Shown: piece after piece, positions 33,541 to 46,632 of the stretch
Numbering within the stretch: the first letter of the stretch is position 1
Layout: each line of letters starts with the position of its first letter
Assembly: GCA_963853835.1 (NCBI GenBank)
Contig: OY970830.1
Coordinates: 51,846,401 to 51,910,400 of the forward strand
Source of the DNA: Calendula officinalis
Taxonomy: Eukaryota; Streptophyta; Magnoliopsida; Asterales; Asteraceae
Reading direction: 5' to 3'
Length of the DNA: 64,000 nucleotides
The notes under the pieces: generated by a model
The model's input: the letters and a program-made list of their open reading frames with translations, nothing else
What the model was told of the DNA's origin: nothing
The model's database searches: none
Made by a program: the position numbers and the translations under genes

Positions 33541-35767
33541 AATAGACGTATGCTCCCAGATATCCTTAGCACCAAAGAGCGTCTATAATCAGGTCCTAGA
33601 AGGTCCTACATAGCACAAGGAAGCTCGGATTAGAATTTGACTCGAAAGTAGTTTCTGCAGAATTTTAACAGTACACAGCACTCTCACGGGAACGGCCATA
33701 ACTCTGAAATTGTTTACTAGATTTTATTCAAATTGTTACAGTAGCTAAATGACTCAGAGGACTACAATTCGTCAGAATACTTCGGAAGGTGAATCCAAAC
33801 AGAAGTATCCCAAAACAGACTCAAAAGTCAGAAAAAGCGGAATCGAAAACTCTGATGCGACAGTTTACTAAAACAGTGATATCTTTTAAATGACAAATCA
33901 GACTAACAAGCCATCAGCGGCGTTGGAAAGAGGACTCAGAAAACTAGAGACCATCTCATGCCAAAAATTCAGATTCATATTTTAAGTGTGACAAAAACAG
34001 ACCCGAACTTAATGGACAGAATCTGTCCCAAAAAGTCAGTTTGCTGAAAAACTCGTTTTAACACCCCCAACAACAGAGCCGTATTACCCGAAGCACCCGA
34101 CAGACCCGAAATCCAATTCATAACAGAAAACTAAATCTAAAACAAATTTAATTTACTCATTTGAAAACTTTCTCGATTGGGAAACCAAGAACCCTACGGG
34201 TTCGGTTTCCCCTCTCGGTTACTAAAACGGTAAATCAATAAAAGTGTCATTTAATCGGTTAAGTGACAATCATGATGTGTCCCGGGACCTCATACAACCG
34301 AGCCCGAGGGCCCGATACCATCCTCGGTGTAATCACACGCCACTTCCCAATTCTCAAAACACGAAGAACAATAAAACTAGAAATTTAGGAAAATGACTTT
34401 TACACTACTAAAGCCCGATCCTCGGAATTTTATCCCGACACCCGGTAGGGTGTCGTCCCTCCCATCATGGTCCCAACCTTAAGAATAATGATGCTAGATA
34501 ATCACAAAACATATTACAAAACTGAAAAGAAAAATCAGCACAGCGACATCTTACGGAAACGACCATAACTCACTGACCATAATTCGGATTAACGAGCGAT
34601 CAGCGGCCACGGTTTCCGGACTCGACGAACTACAAATGTCCAGAAGACACGAAGCTCAGAATCAGTCCCGAAAGTGTTTGAAATAATCGCAGAATACAAA
34701 AAATAGAATCAGGCGTACAGAAACGCGACACCTTACGGAAATGACCATAACTCACCGACCATAATTCGGATTTACGAGCAGTCGGCGGCCACGGTTCACT
34801 GACTCGACGAACTACAAATGTCTAGAGGACACCGAGCCCGGAATCAGTCCCAAAGAGGGTACAACAATCCAGAGTAACGAATCTGCCAGAAAAATATCAC
34901 ATTCAACTATAAACGACACCAAAACCCGACATCTTTGTCCCGAATATCAAATGTGATACCCGAGCCTATCGATACTGAGTTCTTCGAGCATGGCTCCGGA
35001 TTGACTTGAGAACAATTAAACAATACAAGAAAAGGATTACGAGATATACCCTACGAATCAAACATGAAAGAGAAGGTAACACCAAAACCATCACACCATC
35101 CCTTGTCGCCTAACTACATGGCTCCTGCTCCTTAAAATATTGCAGCCTCCACCCTCCATAACGTGTGGTCAGAATTCCCAAAATAACAAAGCATCCTCAA
35201 TAACCAAAAACTCACGTGGCTTCCTACTAGTGATGCACCACTATGGCTTAAATATCAAAATCTTGCTGGTGGATTTAAATCACGACTGACCAACCATATG
35301 CTCAAATCTCTTTCACTCCTACTATGTACAAGAGATTAATTCATGTATTTAGGGGTACAATTGTCTGCAATTGGAGATGCTCATGCGGCTGGACAAATTT
35401 GAGAATGGGAGAAAGTAGGGTGCGTTAAATGGGTTAATAGGGTTTTAATTCCTCTTTAGCCTAATTAAAAATTAGAAGTCCAAAACGAAAAAGAAAAACC
35501 CGGGCCTTGGCCTTTGTCCGGCCCGACTCAAAGGAATATCACTCAACTCTTACGATTAGCTAGTCGGTCCAAACCCGAAACGAACTATTTAATTATAATG
35601 TGTCCAAATAATTAAAACGTCTAAATAATACGAACTGTCTAACTACATGTCGCCAAAATTATACGAACCGTCTAATTATAGGTCGTCTAAATATTATAAA
35701 ATTAATTATAAATAATAAACGTGATTAAAAACAATTGTTTAATTACTATAAATTTTGGGACGTTACA
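33541..35767 (-). repeat. 3' LTR of the non-autonomous Gypsy-like element, part 2
   Basis: The remaining 2.2 kb of the LTR after Copia, including the second AATAG copy. It holds a two-copy tandem repeat of about 182 bases (starting at about 34542 and 34724; core taattcggatt(a/t)acgagc). Confidence 0.93.
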
Positions 35768-38700
35768 ACTCAACTCCACTTGAACAAGACTTCGTCCCCG
35801 AAGTCATTGCTTGGAAGAAGCTCAGGGTAGCGATCTCGCATCTCAGACTCAGTCTCGGTAACAACACATATTCTCAAATGGGGAAAAAAATAGATAAAGC
35901 TAAAAATGAAAAGGAAAACTCCTCAGGGTGATCCACTCGATCAGGATAACCTCTGGCTCTTGCAGCTGATCATGCAAATCTTCTACGTCTAGCGGCGCAC
36001 AATGATAACATTAAAAGAAATAAATCAGAAAAACGGAACGCTCCCTAAGGATGACGATAACAAGCACAAAATAATCCACGATACTCCGCTGAAGGCGTCT
36101 TCTTGCTCTCGTAGTCGAACACAGTTGTTGCATCCAGTGGTTAACGTTGCGTTGAATCTCCGATTCAACTCCACTTGGAGATTTGTTACGGTTTGGTTTG
36201 TGGCGACATATGATCTCGACGTGGTACTCGGTCCTCTCATGGCAATAACAATAAATTTGGTGGGGGAAATGTCTTCCCGCACAGTTCCATCAACTAATCA
36301 CTTACACAATTTATCAACAATCAGAATCTTATTATTAGCAATCTCTACCAATAATCAGTATCACAAGGTCCTCTACTCTATAGGACATTAGTTTGTTTTA
36401 AAGTAAAATGAACAATTTAGCGGTTCACACCACTATCAACCAACACACAACAAGTACATACGTCACATAAATGTACTTAATCATGCATAAACCTCATATA
36501 GTAGACAACTCAAGCCCTTTACTCAATTTGCATATACTTAAGTGCACCTATCTCAAATCTCTCCAACTTGTTTTTAGCTCAACTCAAGCTATATTATTAG
36601 TTTAAACACAAATCTCGTTTAATGACTTCTCGTTTAATTGTCCCTTGATCAATTTGACCGAAAATTTTCACCCATTAATCTCATTTATTTTTAAGTCTCA
36701 AACGCCTCAATTTAATATTTTCTCTTCACTTGGTTAATTAATTAACTCGTTGATTCTCATGCACTTGATTACTCGGCTATTTTTTCGTTCTTAAAATAAA
36801 GTTTCCTCATTACTTTATATTTTTATTGTTTTCTCGATTTAGAAACTCATAGAGTTTTAATAAAATTTTATTATTTGACAAACTTTTATTTTTCCCATTT
36901 GCTCATTTTAACAATCATTCTTGATTTAGTAATTACTCAATAAAACATAATGTTTGATGACATTCAACTTAATAGTTTGACTTAATATTTGCTCATAAAT
37001 AAGATTTTATCTTTTGGTTCATTCTAATAGTTTATTCATTTAACTTGATTTATTAGTTTCTTATAGCTCGGTAGTTTCTCGATAATACTGAATTTACCTC
37101 ACAACTTTATTATGGCGATCTTCTCATGACCGACTCTAGTTATTCAATTTCTCGACATTTATATAATTATATTACTTACTACTTCTCATTTGCACCATTA
37201 CTCTTGATTAATGTCTTACAATCTGCACATGGAATTAATTATTCTCCATTACTCTTACAAATTCTCTAATCATATGCACCTATATCTCGCAAAGAACTGA
37301 AATTTCAATTGGTCAATTCATTTATTTCAGTAATTACTCTCGATTTAATAATTATTCAATAATACCCAACACAATAATTTGGCTTAACAATTTTGTCGAC
37401 TGGGTTTAATAATTTCTTATAATAACGTTTTTCTCATTTAACTCGATTTGGGATAATTCATAATAAATTATCATATTTTAATAATCTCTATTACCTCATT
37501 ATGTTCTCACAAGAATAGTTTCTTGATTTAAAAGTTACTCGTATAAACTTTCTAGCCAATTATATGGAGATATATGCTCATAATAATTATAATTAACACA
37601 TAACAAATTATTTTTTTTGGCAGTTCTCTTAATTTACTCATACTCAACTCCACTCGGAGAAAACTCGTCCCCGAGTTGGAAAGTGGCACTCAAAATCTCA
37701 TCGAACTCGTTACGAACACTCGATAGTTCGATTTGTTGATTCTAATTTTTAATTATATATTTTAAGGTTTCATTAAATTACTCGATAAACAAACTCTTAT
37801 GCACAGGTGTGAGTTGGTGCCAACGTATACTCTTATTAGATTTCGTCAATCATAGCTCGTTATTCTTTAATACTTTCATAATTCTCATTAAAAATTATTC
37901 ATTTTATGACTCCTCATAAGTCAAACTTGTTACAATTATTAGCACCCCAAATCTTTATTTCGTGTTACGCATTCATGATTATTTCTTTTTCAAATCTGAG
38001 TATTAAATTCTCATTTTTGCTTACTCACAGCATGTTTGGTATTATCATTATCATATAACAGTTTATCATTAAATAAAATTCTCATTAAATTCGATGTTTT
38101 TCCCATCAGTTACACAAATGTAAAAATTAACTCCATAAATCTTTGCATAAAGTTTCTCAATTCACAAATCTTTTACTCATTTTGCATTACCCCTCATGAC
38201 TTCTTTAATTTGTTTACTCATAGTTTCTCCTTTACTCAATTAAATGATTATGCATAATCAAAATCTCTCTATTTGATTCGTTTTAGATAATCGTCCAATC
38301 GTTCTTGCTTTATAAACTTTCTCGTAATTTCAATGACTTCTCAATTTTACGAATTAAATTATTCTTAATTATTCTTACCTAATTATTATCTTAGGTTTTT
38401 GACCAATTAATATTACTCAATTTAACAATTTATCATTAGTAATTATCACTCAATTTGGTTTAATAACCATCACTTGATTTGTTTGGATAACTCCTAATCA
38501 ACTTAGATTAATGATCTCTTATCTATTATTTATTATTTTCTCCTAAATATCGACTTAGTGGTGTTTTCACCCAATTTACTCATATATTTGAACTTAACAT
38601 TTTTCTTAATTTCTCGTTTATTTTGCTTTAACGATTGCTCAATTATTCTCGAGGTATTAATTACTCAATTTAATCATTTAACGAATTCAACCCAATTTGA

Positions 38701-39321
38701 TTTATTGGTCTCTCTTTTGACCTGTTTTGATAACTCTTTATCAATTCGTGTTTGATGATTCTCTTATTCAATTGGTTGTACTGGTTTCTCATAGATCTCT
38801 TTAAGTGATTTTATTATCTACCTATATTTGATAATTGAGGGTTTTAATGATACTTAGATGCTTGACTAATGGTATCCTTGAATCCTTTTCGAAACATAGG
38901 CATGAGTTCTGTGCGTATAATAATAGGGCCCTCTATTATTATCCGCACCTACCCATGTCATGGTTTCGAGCCAGTTTCAAAAATTTCACGATCTCCCATC
39001 CCCCTACCATCCACATAACAAGTAGTTCACAAAAATAAGCACACTATATATATATATAGTCGCACAATTCACGCTCATCTCGAGTGAATTCTCTTTGATT
39101 CTATTAATAATCAATGTCACTCGCGACATTATTAAAAACTAAATAACTCTTAATTAAAGTACTAGAGGCATAAGGTCGTCGTGATGCGCTGCTTCTCGAT
39201 TTGGGTTTGGACTCTTTTTAAAACATTTGAAAAACTCATTTGAAAACTCATGCTTCGACTTGAGTTTGGAATCCACCCCTTGTGAACCCAATTCTCTTAA
39301 GCCAGAGCTCTGATACCAACT
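35768..39321 (-). other. Non-coding interior of the Gypsy-like element
   Basis: 3.55 kb between the LTRs without a long frame or any recognisable gag, RT or integrase motif. The end near 35768 has aactccacttgaacaagac(t)tcgtcccc, and a similar phrase recurs at about 37646 (caactccactcggagaaaac). This is the kind of sequence that lies between pol and the 3' LTR in chromoviruses. The stretch from 36.5 to 38.9 kb is A/T-rich with many ctcaattta and tactcga words. Confidence 0.75.
39307..39318 (-). other. Primer binding site, initiator tRNA-Met
   Basis: The minus strand reads TGGTATCAGAGC three bases inside the LTR boundary at 39322. This marks the LTR at 39322-42363 as the 5' LTR. Confidence 0.9.
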
Positions 39322-42300
39322 TGAAACATCCCATATTTTGGGGAAATTTTAAAAAAATTTAAATAAATAAAATAAAACATTTCCCCCCAAAAGTACAAGA
39401 AAACAAACGGTCCCGTCTCATTAAGATAAATATAAACCAGCTCATGGTTTTTAATGCGGAATAAAATAATTGTTTCAAAAACATTTGACTCAAATAAACG
39501 TTTGGAATCCAAATCCACAAAAGCTCATCGAGTAATAGCTCATCCAATGCACTTGCCCTAGTACCTACAAAATGGAGGGGAGTGTTTGGGGTCAGCCACC
39601 GCTGAGTGAATAATCAACACAATAACGTACACATACAAGCAATCCACACCACATATGTGATCCCTAGAGACTCTACTCAATTCTCGTTTATTAAGCCTTT
39701 TATTAATTTCAATTGGTTCGCCAATGCCGTGACGAATCCACAACGCGTGCCCATGCTCTAGCGCTCGTCACTAGCACCCCTTCCAACACCCACCAGTGTC
39801 CCGCAGTACCACGCTGACAGTCGTGAATTGTACTTGGCTCGGGAAGAGTTGGCTACCTCATGAATCTCAAATATAGTTAGTTTTATTAACGTGTTGACCC
39901 ATTACAACATGTACTCATATAAAACTAACAGCTCAAGCTCAAGTATATCATCTCATAGATATATTACCACATAGCACAACCCAAGTGCATAACAACTCAT
40001 AATCAAAACTCAAGTACACAGATCATTCACAAAAACAAGCTTAGCTCAATCAATCACAGTTCATAACATATAGCACGTAATCATGAATCAAATGTAAGTG
40101 CAAGTTTAGAGTGAGATCACCCACCTCGAATAGACGTATGCTCCTAGATATCCTTAGCACCAAAGAGCGTCTATAATCAGGTCCTAGAAGGTCCTACATA
40201 GCACAAGGAAGCTCGGATTAGAATTTGACTCGAAAGTAGTTTCAGCAGAATTTTAACAGTACTCAGCACTCTCACGGGAACGGCCATAACTCTGAAACTG
40301 TTCACTAGAATTTATTCAAATTGTTACAGTAGCTAAATGACTCAGAGGACTACAATTCGTCAGAAGACTTCAGAAGGTGAATCCAAACAGAAGTATCCCA
40401 AAACAGACTCAAAAGTCAGAAAAAGCGGAACCGAAAACTCTGTTGCGACAGTTTACTAAAACAGTGATATCTTTTAAATGACAAATCAGATTAACAAGCC
40501 ATCAGCGGCGTTGGAAAGAGGACTCGGAAAACTAGAGACCATCTCATGCCAAAAATTCAGATTCATAATTTAAGTGTGACAAAAACAGACCCGAACTTAA
40601 TGGACAGAATCTGTCCCAAAAAGTCAGTTTGCTGAAAAACTCGTTTTAACACCCCAACAACAGAGCCGTATTACCCGAAGCACCCGACAGACCCGAAATC
40701 CAATTCATAACAGAAAACTAAATCTAAAACAAATTTAATTTATTCATTTGAAAACTTTCTCGATTGGGAAACCAAGAACCCTACGGGTTCGGTTTCCCCT
40801 CTCGGTTACTAAAACGGTAAATCAATAAAAGTGTCATTTAATCGGTTAAGTGACAATCATGATGTGTCCCGGGACCTCATACAACCGAGCCCGAGGGCCC
40901 GATACCATCCTCGGTGTAATCACACGCCACTTCCCAATTCTCAAAACACGAAGAACAATAAAACTAGAAATTTAGGAAAATGACTTTTACACTACTAAAG
41001 CCCGATCCTCGGAATTTCATCCCGACACCCGGTAGGGTGTCGTCCATCCCATCATGGTCCCAACCTTAAGAATAATGATGTTAGATAATCACAAAACATA
41101 TTACAAAACCGAAAAGAGAAATCAGCACAGCGACATCTTACGGAAACGACCATAACTCACTGACCATAATTCGGATTAACGAGCGATCGGCGGCCACGGT
41201 TTCCTGACTCGACGAACTACAAATGTCCAGAAGACACGAAGCTCAGAATCAGTCCCGAAAGTGTTTGAAATAATCGCAGAATACAAAAAATAGAATCAGG
41301 CGTACAGAAACGCGACACCTTACGGAAATGACCATAACTCACCGACCATAATTCGGATTTACGAGCAGTCGGCGGCCACGGTTCACTGACTCGACGAACT
41401 ACAAATGTCTAGAGGACACCGAGCCCGGAATCAGTCCCAAAGAGGGTCGAAAATCAACAACAATCCAGAGTAACGAATCTGCCAGAAAAATATCACATTC
41501 AACTATAAACGACACCAAAACCCGACATCTTTGTCCCGAATATCAAATGTGATACCCGAGCCTATCGATACTGAGTTCTTCGAGCATGGCTCCGGATTGA
41601 CTTGAGAACAATTAAACAATACAAGAAAAGGATTACGAGATATACCCTACGAATCAAACAGGAAAGAGAAGGTAACACCAAAACCATCACACCATCCCTT
41701 GTCGCCTAACTACATGGCTCCTGCTCCTTAAAATATTGCAGCCTCCACCCTCCATAACGTGTGGTCAGAATTCCCAAAATAACAAAGCATCCTCAATAAC
41801 CAAAAACTCACGTGGCTTCCTACTAGTGATGCACCACTATGGCTTAAATATCAAAATCTTGCTGGTGGATTTAAATCACGACTGACCAACCATATGCTCA
41901 AATCTCTTTCACTCCTACTATGTACAAGAGATTAATTCATGTATTTGGGGGTACAATTGTCTGCAATTGGAGATGCTCATGCGGCTGGACAAATTTGAGA
42001 ATGGGAGAAAGTAGGGTGCGTCAAATGGGTTAATAGGGTTTTAATTCCTCTTAAGCCTAATTAAAAATTAGAAGTCCAAAACGAAAAAGAAAAACCCGGG
42101 CCTTGGCCTTTGTCCGGCCCGACTCAAAGGAATATCACTCAACTCTTACGATTAACTAGTCGGTCCAAACCCGAAACGAACTATTTAATTATAATGTGTC
42201 CAAATAATTAAAACGTCTAAATAATACGAACTGTCTAACTACATGTCGCCAAAATTATACGAACCGTCTAACTACAGGTCGTCTAAATATTATAAAATTA

Positions 42301-42363
42301 ATTATAAATAATAAACGTGATTAAAACCAATTGTTTAATTAATATAAATTTTGGGACGTTACA
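39322..42363 (-). repeat. 5' LTR of the non-autonomous Gypsy-like element
   Basis: 3042 bp, uninterrupted. Compared with the split LTR it differs by sparse substitutions and small indels (for example gtcgaaaatcaac present near 41446 and absent near 34858), which points to a fairly recent insertion. It carries the same 182-base tandem repeat. Confidence 0.93.
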
Positions 42364-43586
42364 ATTGAGGACTTTGACCCTTGACCTGCAGCATTCTCTC
42401 AAGGTGGTTGGTTTGCTTGATTATCACGTTGGAAACCAGGGGGTTCGATTGTCTAGGGGGTAGTTGTTGTTTTGGTTATTGTTGTTATAACCTCTATTGT
42501 TGTTGTACCCCTGGTTGTTGTTGTACCCTTGATTTCCACCTTGATAATTATTTCGGTACCCATTGTTGATGTAATTCAACTCCTCCTCTGCTGACATGGG
42601 TTGCTGTTGTGTATTGTCTTTGGTGAGATGTGGTCCTTTGCATCTATCGCATCCAACCTGTATGGCATGTAAACAACTAGTTATTTTATCTAATTTACGT
42701 TTAAATAGCTGTTGGTTATTTTTAATTGCGGCTACTTCATCATTCTGTCTATCATCCACCAAATTCACTTGTCCAACTCGTCTGTCAGTCTGCCATTCCA
42801 TGTTGTTTATGGATAGGTCCTCAACGAGTTGATATGCTTGGGTTGGGGTTTTGTACATGAATAACCCACCACTTGATGAATCGAGGAGGGAACGAGATGT
42901 GTAATCCAATCCCCTATAAAAGATGTGTACAATGCTATTTTTCTCGAAATCGTGGTTCGGGCATTTTCTCAATAGGCCTTTCAACCTTTCCCAAGCATCC
43001 GTTAATTTTTCACCTGACTCCTGCATAAAAGCCATAATATCAGTTTTCAATTTATCAGCCTTAGCTGGTGAAAAATAATGAGTAATAAAGCGACTTCTGA
43101 GTTCATCCCAAGTCGTAATTGAGCCTGACTCTAACGATTTAACCCACTCTCTTGCATCCCCATTTAAACTGAAGGGAAACAAACTGAGTCTCGTGGCACC
43201 AACGACACGTCTCGTTGTTTGAACAGCTCACAGATTTCTAGAAAGTTCTCAAGATGTCTATTAGGATCATTGCATAATCTGCCATTGAAGTTCAGATCCC
43301 GCAACATACTAAGGACTTGACCTTTAATCTCGAAGTTGATAGTATTCAATTCTAGAATTGTGATAGATGGAGTAGGGGGAGTTGGTGGTGTCTGCCTAGT
43401 ACTCCACATGGGTTGCTCTTCTGAAGGATTTGGTTGATCTCTCATCTCAAACACGGGGTTTTCAATAGTTTGAAAGTTTATTGACTCTAGGTATTGCGCT
43501 CCTAAAACAGCTCTTCGTCGCTGGCGAAGAAGTCTCCCTGGCTCAGTATACGGTAATATCGGATCAGAGTCAGATCTACGGGTCAT
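42364..43586 (-). pseudogene. Athila gag
   Basis: The frame starts with MTRRSDSDPILPYTEP at 43586 and contains NFEIKGQVLSMLRDLNFNG and DPNRHLENFLEICELF. A shift near 43200 leads to LFPFSLNGDAREWVKSLESG, TTWDELRSRFITHYF and AWERLKGLLRKCPNH, the Athila capsid core. Then comes an Asn/Tyr/Gly-rich tract (NNNQGYNNNRGYNNN) and a CX2C remnant (CDRCKGPH). Gag would form the virus-like particle. It is inactive because of the frameshift and because the Gypsy-like insertion (TSD ATTGA at 42364-42368) separates it from protease. Confidence 0.88.
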
Positions 43587-43737
43587 ACACCTGCAAACCT
43601 CAAAACAATTGTTAAAAACGCAATTGTTTACTAGAATCAATAAAAATTTTAACAATATAAAATCACTTGTCCAAGAGTAAATCCTTAGACAAGGATCGAT
43701 TAAAAGATTAGTTCTAAATTACTAATCACGCAACTGT

Positions 43738-43755
43738 TCCTCGACACCGGCGCCA
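43738..43755 (-). other. Athila primer binding site (tRNA-Asp-like)
   Basis: The minus strand reads TGGCGCCGGTGTCGAGGA six bases inside the 5' LTR. It matches the Athila/Ty3 tRNA-Asp site TGGCGCCGTTGCCGGGGA apart from three substitutions. Confidence 0.8.
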
Positions 43756-43761
43756 AAAACA

Positions 43762-45161
43762 TGATTTGCTAAATCTAGTTATAAAATAATCACCTAAATA
43801 CACCTTCTCTAGATTACCACACTCTTAGGCAAATATGACCTAATCGTGAGTAATACAGTTCACGTAAGTACTTCGGGTGTTCGTTTCCGCAGGGAACGGT
43901 TAAGCTAACTAAATAACTTAATACCAATGATTTAATCTAAAGGAATGCATAAAGTAGGGGTTTTTGTTTTCTTAAGCTAATTAACTGCATTTAATTAAAA
44001 GTAACTGTGAGATTTTGAAAGTGAGACAACTTGACAAAGTGGTAAAACTGTGTTCAAATAAGAGAGAGAATATTCACTATGATCGATTCCGTGTAAGTCT
44101 AGGTTTGATTGGTTAAGTCCCGATTTAATTGATATTCAAGAAGTTAAGGTAGTAGTGGTCTCTAATTCCGTATAATAAACTATCACTCTTAAGGAATATT
44201 TTCACAAAGGGTCATACTACGGTCACACTTTGGTTTGTTAATTATCTCTAGGCTCGGAGTTTCATGGCCTTCTAATCTAGAATGTGTCATAACTATGATT
44301 AGACTTCTGGTTTATTCTAGGTTAAATGATGTTTAAACTCAATTCTCTAGATCTAGTGAATTTCTAACTACGTCACCGAGATGAAAAGTTAAGTTAATTA
44401 TTAACTAAAATTGCTAGTGATCAATCAACAAGACAGTCAATAATCAAACAGATCAAACTATCAGATTTTTAATAGTCAACCAAAAGGGTCTTTGATATAA
44501 AGAAACAAATGTTTAAAACCAATATTAAAATCCTAAAAATATTAAACCTAAATCCTAGATTTCATCTAATCATAGCGAATATAAGATGATTAGCACATAG
44601 ACATGCTAATAATCATCAAACAAACGTAAGAAATCAATATCATAAACATAGTATCGAATAGAAACAATAAAAACCAATGTTTAAGCTTTAGAATCTTGAT
44701 GTTGAGAGCTCCAGGGTTCTTATTTTCGGCTGCCACAATGCTAGGTCATAAAAATCTGAATCCAGATCTGCAGTTTCGCTTAAATAGGTGTCATATCCAT
44801 GGAAATCGCGTCGGTATATGTGAAATCACGTCGCTATGTGAGTGCCCGCGTCTTTTCGCGTCGCTATCTATGAGATAGCGACGCTATGTGCTCTTTTTGA
44901 TGGCAAAGAGCGACTCGAAATAGCGCTTTGTTCTAAAATAGTGTGATAGTTAGCGTGAGAGATAGCGGCGCCATCTTCTTCAGATTCTGGGATTTTCATT
45001 TTCTTGTGACGTTTTGACCCGTTTTTTGTCACTTTTTCTTCTGTAGCCTGAAAAACACAATGGAGACTATTTTTGAGTGATAACATCGTATTCTAATCAA
45101 TAAACATACACAAAAAGAGGAATATTGGTATATAAATATATGTATAAATATGCCAATATCA
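43762..45161 (-). repeat. Athila 5' LTR
   Basis: 1400 bp, TG...CA ends, homologous to 13281-14601 but with indels. It has the same GATAGCG/CGCTATC words (for example around 44873 and 44962). The flanking duplication is CTCGC at 45162-45166. Confidence 0.92.
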
Positions 45162-45222
45162 CTCGCTAAATTAATAAAATATCCTAGTCCTAACCTTATT
45201 AATTTATGGAGGTTTTACTGTA

Positions 45223-45764
45223 TATTGGAACACATATTTCGTTTTCTTACTATAAAACAATCTTTTGAGTGTTTTATGAATATATCAATAAACAGTATTT
45301 TGGATATTATATGAAAATTTTCATGATATCGCCTGGGTAGAAATCAACTATTTATATTATAAGGCATTTCTTTTTTAATCTAATTGACTTACTAAAGAAT
45401 ATGTATAATTTATTTCTAACACTTTTTTCTTATAAATGAATGAAAGTTACTACCTTTTGATATGATTATGATCTTAATTTAAAAAGAGGCGGGTATTAGT
45501 GTTTGGATGGTAAGATAATCAAATAAAGTAAGGTTCTAAAAAACATAAGGCGCGGTATACTGACACTCTCGATCCTCAAGCCTTATGACCAATAACGTTT
45601 TTCAAGTCGTGAAGTCACACATTAAAAAACATCATAGCTCGCTATGTCTCGCCATAACTTTAAGCTTGAAGATGCTATCACGCCACAACTTACGCTTATT
45701 AGAACTTGAGTATATACAAATAATACCATTTCTCTTTTCAAAATATGTTAGTCATAAAAATATA
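45223..45764. other. AT-rich intergenic DNA, no gene seen
   Basis: No convincing gene or element end between the TA-flanked transposon and the next MITE. Confidence 0.55.
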
Positions 45765-46088
45765 CTTCATCCGTATCAAAATAAGTGAAACACTTTCCTT
45801 TTCGAGGTGTATCAAAATAAGTGAATCACTTTAATAATTTACCTTATTTGGTAAGTTTTTATATTTAAAAGTACATCTTTACCCTTACTTATCCCTGTTT
45901 AAACATCATTAAAGGTGTGAGTCCCCATCCATTTTTATCATCTTCCTATATTTGACCATTTCATCATTAAAGGTGTGGGCCCATCAATTATAATTACCCC
46001 AATTTAATTTCACGTATCTCTTATTACCTTATTTTACCTCAAAAAACGTAAATTTAAAAGTGATTCCCTTATTTTGATATAGAGGAAG
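45765..46088. mobile_element. Stowaway-like MITE
   Basis: CTTCATCCGTATCAAAATAA at the left and TTATTTTGATATAGAGGAAG at the right are inverted repeats with TA on both sides (45763-45764 and 46089-46090). The subterminal words aagtgaatcactt are repeated. About 324 bp, non-coding. Confidence 0.82.
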
Positions 46089-46164
46089 TATACCAGAACT
46101 ACCAATTGTATACATGCACGTGGAAAATAAAGAAAAAGGAAAATTACGCCATATGATATTTTTA

Positions 46165-46623
46165 GAGTAAATTATATGAATGGTCCTTTAGCTTTATAGT
46201 AAATTTCACCAATGGTCCTTTAGTTTCAAAAATTACACCGATGGTCCTTATTTTTGAAAGGTTTTTCACCGATGGTCCTTTACGAAAAAGTCCGTCTATT
46301 TTTTCAGTTAACTAACATCACATGTGATGCACATGGGGGTATTTTGGTCAATTTGTCTTTCCCCTTCTCAATTAAATTACACGGATGATCCTTTAAGTTT
46401 ATAGCAACTTTCATCAATGGTCCTTTGGGAAAGACAAATTGACCAAAATACCCCCATGTGCATCACATGTGATGTTAGTTAACTTGAAAAATAGACGGAC
46501 TTTTTCGTAAAGGACCATCGGTGAAAAACCTATAAAAAATAAGGACCATCGGTGATTTTTGAAACTAAAGGACTATTGGTGAAATTTGCTATAAACCTAA
46601 AATACCATTCATGTAATTTACTC
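46165..46623. mobile_element. Long-inverted-repeat MITE of Mutator type (GAGTAAATTA family)
   Basis: The termini are GAGTAAATTATATGAATGG and its near-complement, and the inverted arms run about 200 bases each (repeats of aatggtccttta and caccgatggtcc). The flanks atattttta (46156-46164) and ataatttta (46624-46632) match at 8 of 9 bases, a Mutator-sized duplication. Two relatives sit in ATP-citrate lyase introns. Confidence 0.82.
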
Positions 46624-46632
46624 ATAATTTTA

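Larger units (their letters stand above)
21935..42363 (-). mobile_element. Large non-autonomous Gypsy-like LTR element (LARD-like)
   Basis: Two near-identical 3.04 kb LTRs, with ends TGAAACATCCC and GGGACGTTACA on the plus strand, flank a 3.55 kb interior. A perfect 5 bp duplication ATTGA (21930-21934 and 42364-42368) marks the insertion into Athila. A tRNA-iMet primer site (39307-39318, minus) next to the LTR at 39322 sets the orientation as minus. No gag or pol is recognisable, so it must use proteins from another element. One LTR (21935-35767) is split by the Copia insertion. The TGTAACGTCCC start (minus strand) resembles Tekay-type chromoviruses; that placement is an inference. Confidence 0.9.
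13281..45161 (-). mobile_element. Athila-type Gypsy LTR retrotransposon (nested, decayed)
   Basis: LTRs 13281-14601 and 43762-45161 share ends TGAT(G/T)TGCTAAATC and GCCAATATCA, and a 5 bp duplication CTCGC flanks the element (13276-13280 and 45162-45166). Next to the right (5') LTR lies a tRNA-Asp-like primer site. Gag (42.4-43.6 kb), protease-RT-RNaseH-integrase (17.9-21.9 kb) and an Athila-type third ORF (16.2-17.3 kb) are all on the minus strand. A 20.4 kb Gypsy-like element is inserted between gag and protease. Without that insertion the element is about 11.5 kb, normal for Athila. Numerous stops and shifts show it is dead. Confidence 0.93.
12775..45220. mobile_element. TA-flanked DNA transposon, split by nested retrotransposons
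   Basis: CAGTAAAACCTCCATAAATT at 12775 is mirrored exactly by its complement ending at 45220, and both ends are flanked by TA (12773-12774 and 45221-45222). Removing the Athila insertion (13281-45161 plus one CTCGC) leaves an element of roughly 560 bp made of TTAATAA/TTATTAA-rich sequence. The TA flank suggests a mariner-like non-autonomous element. It is the oldest layer of the nest. Confidence 0.72.
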
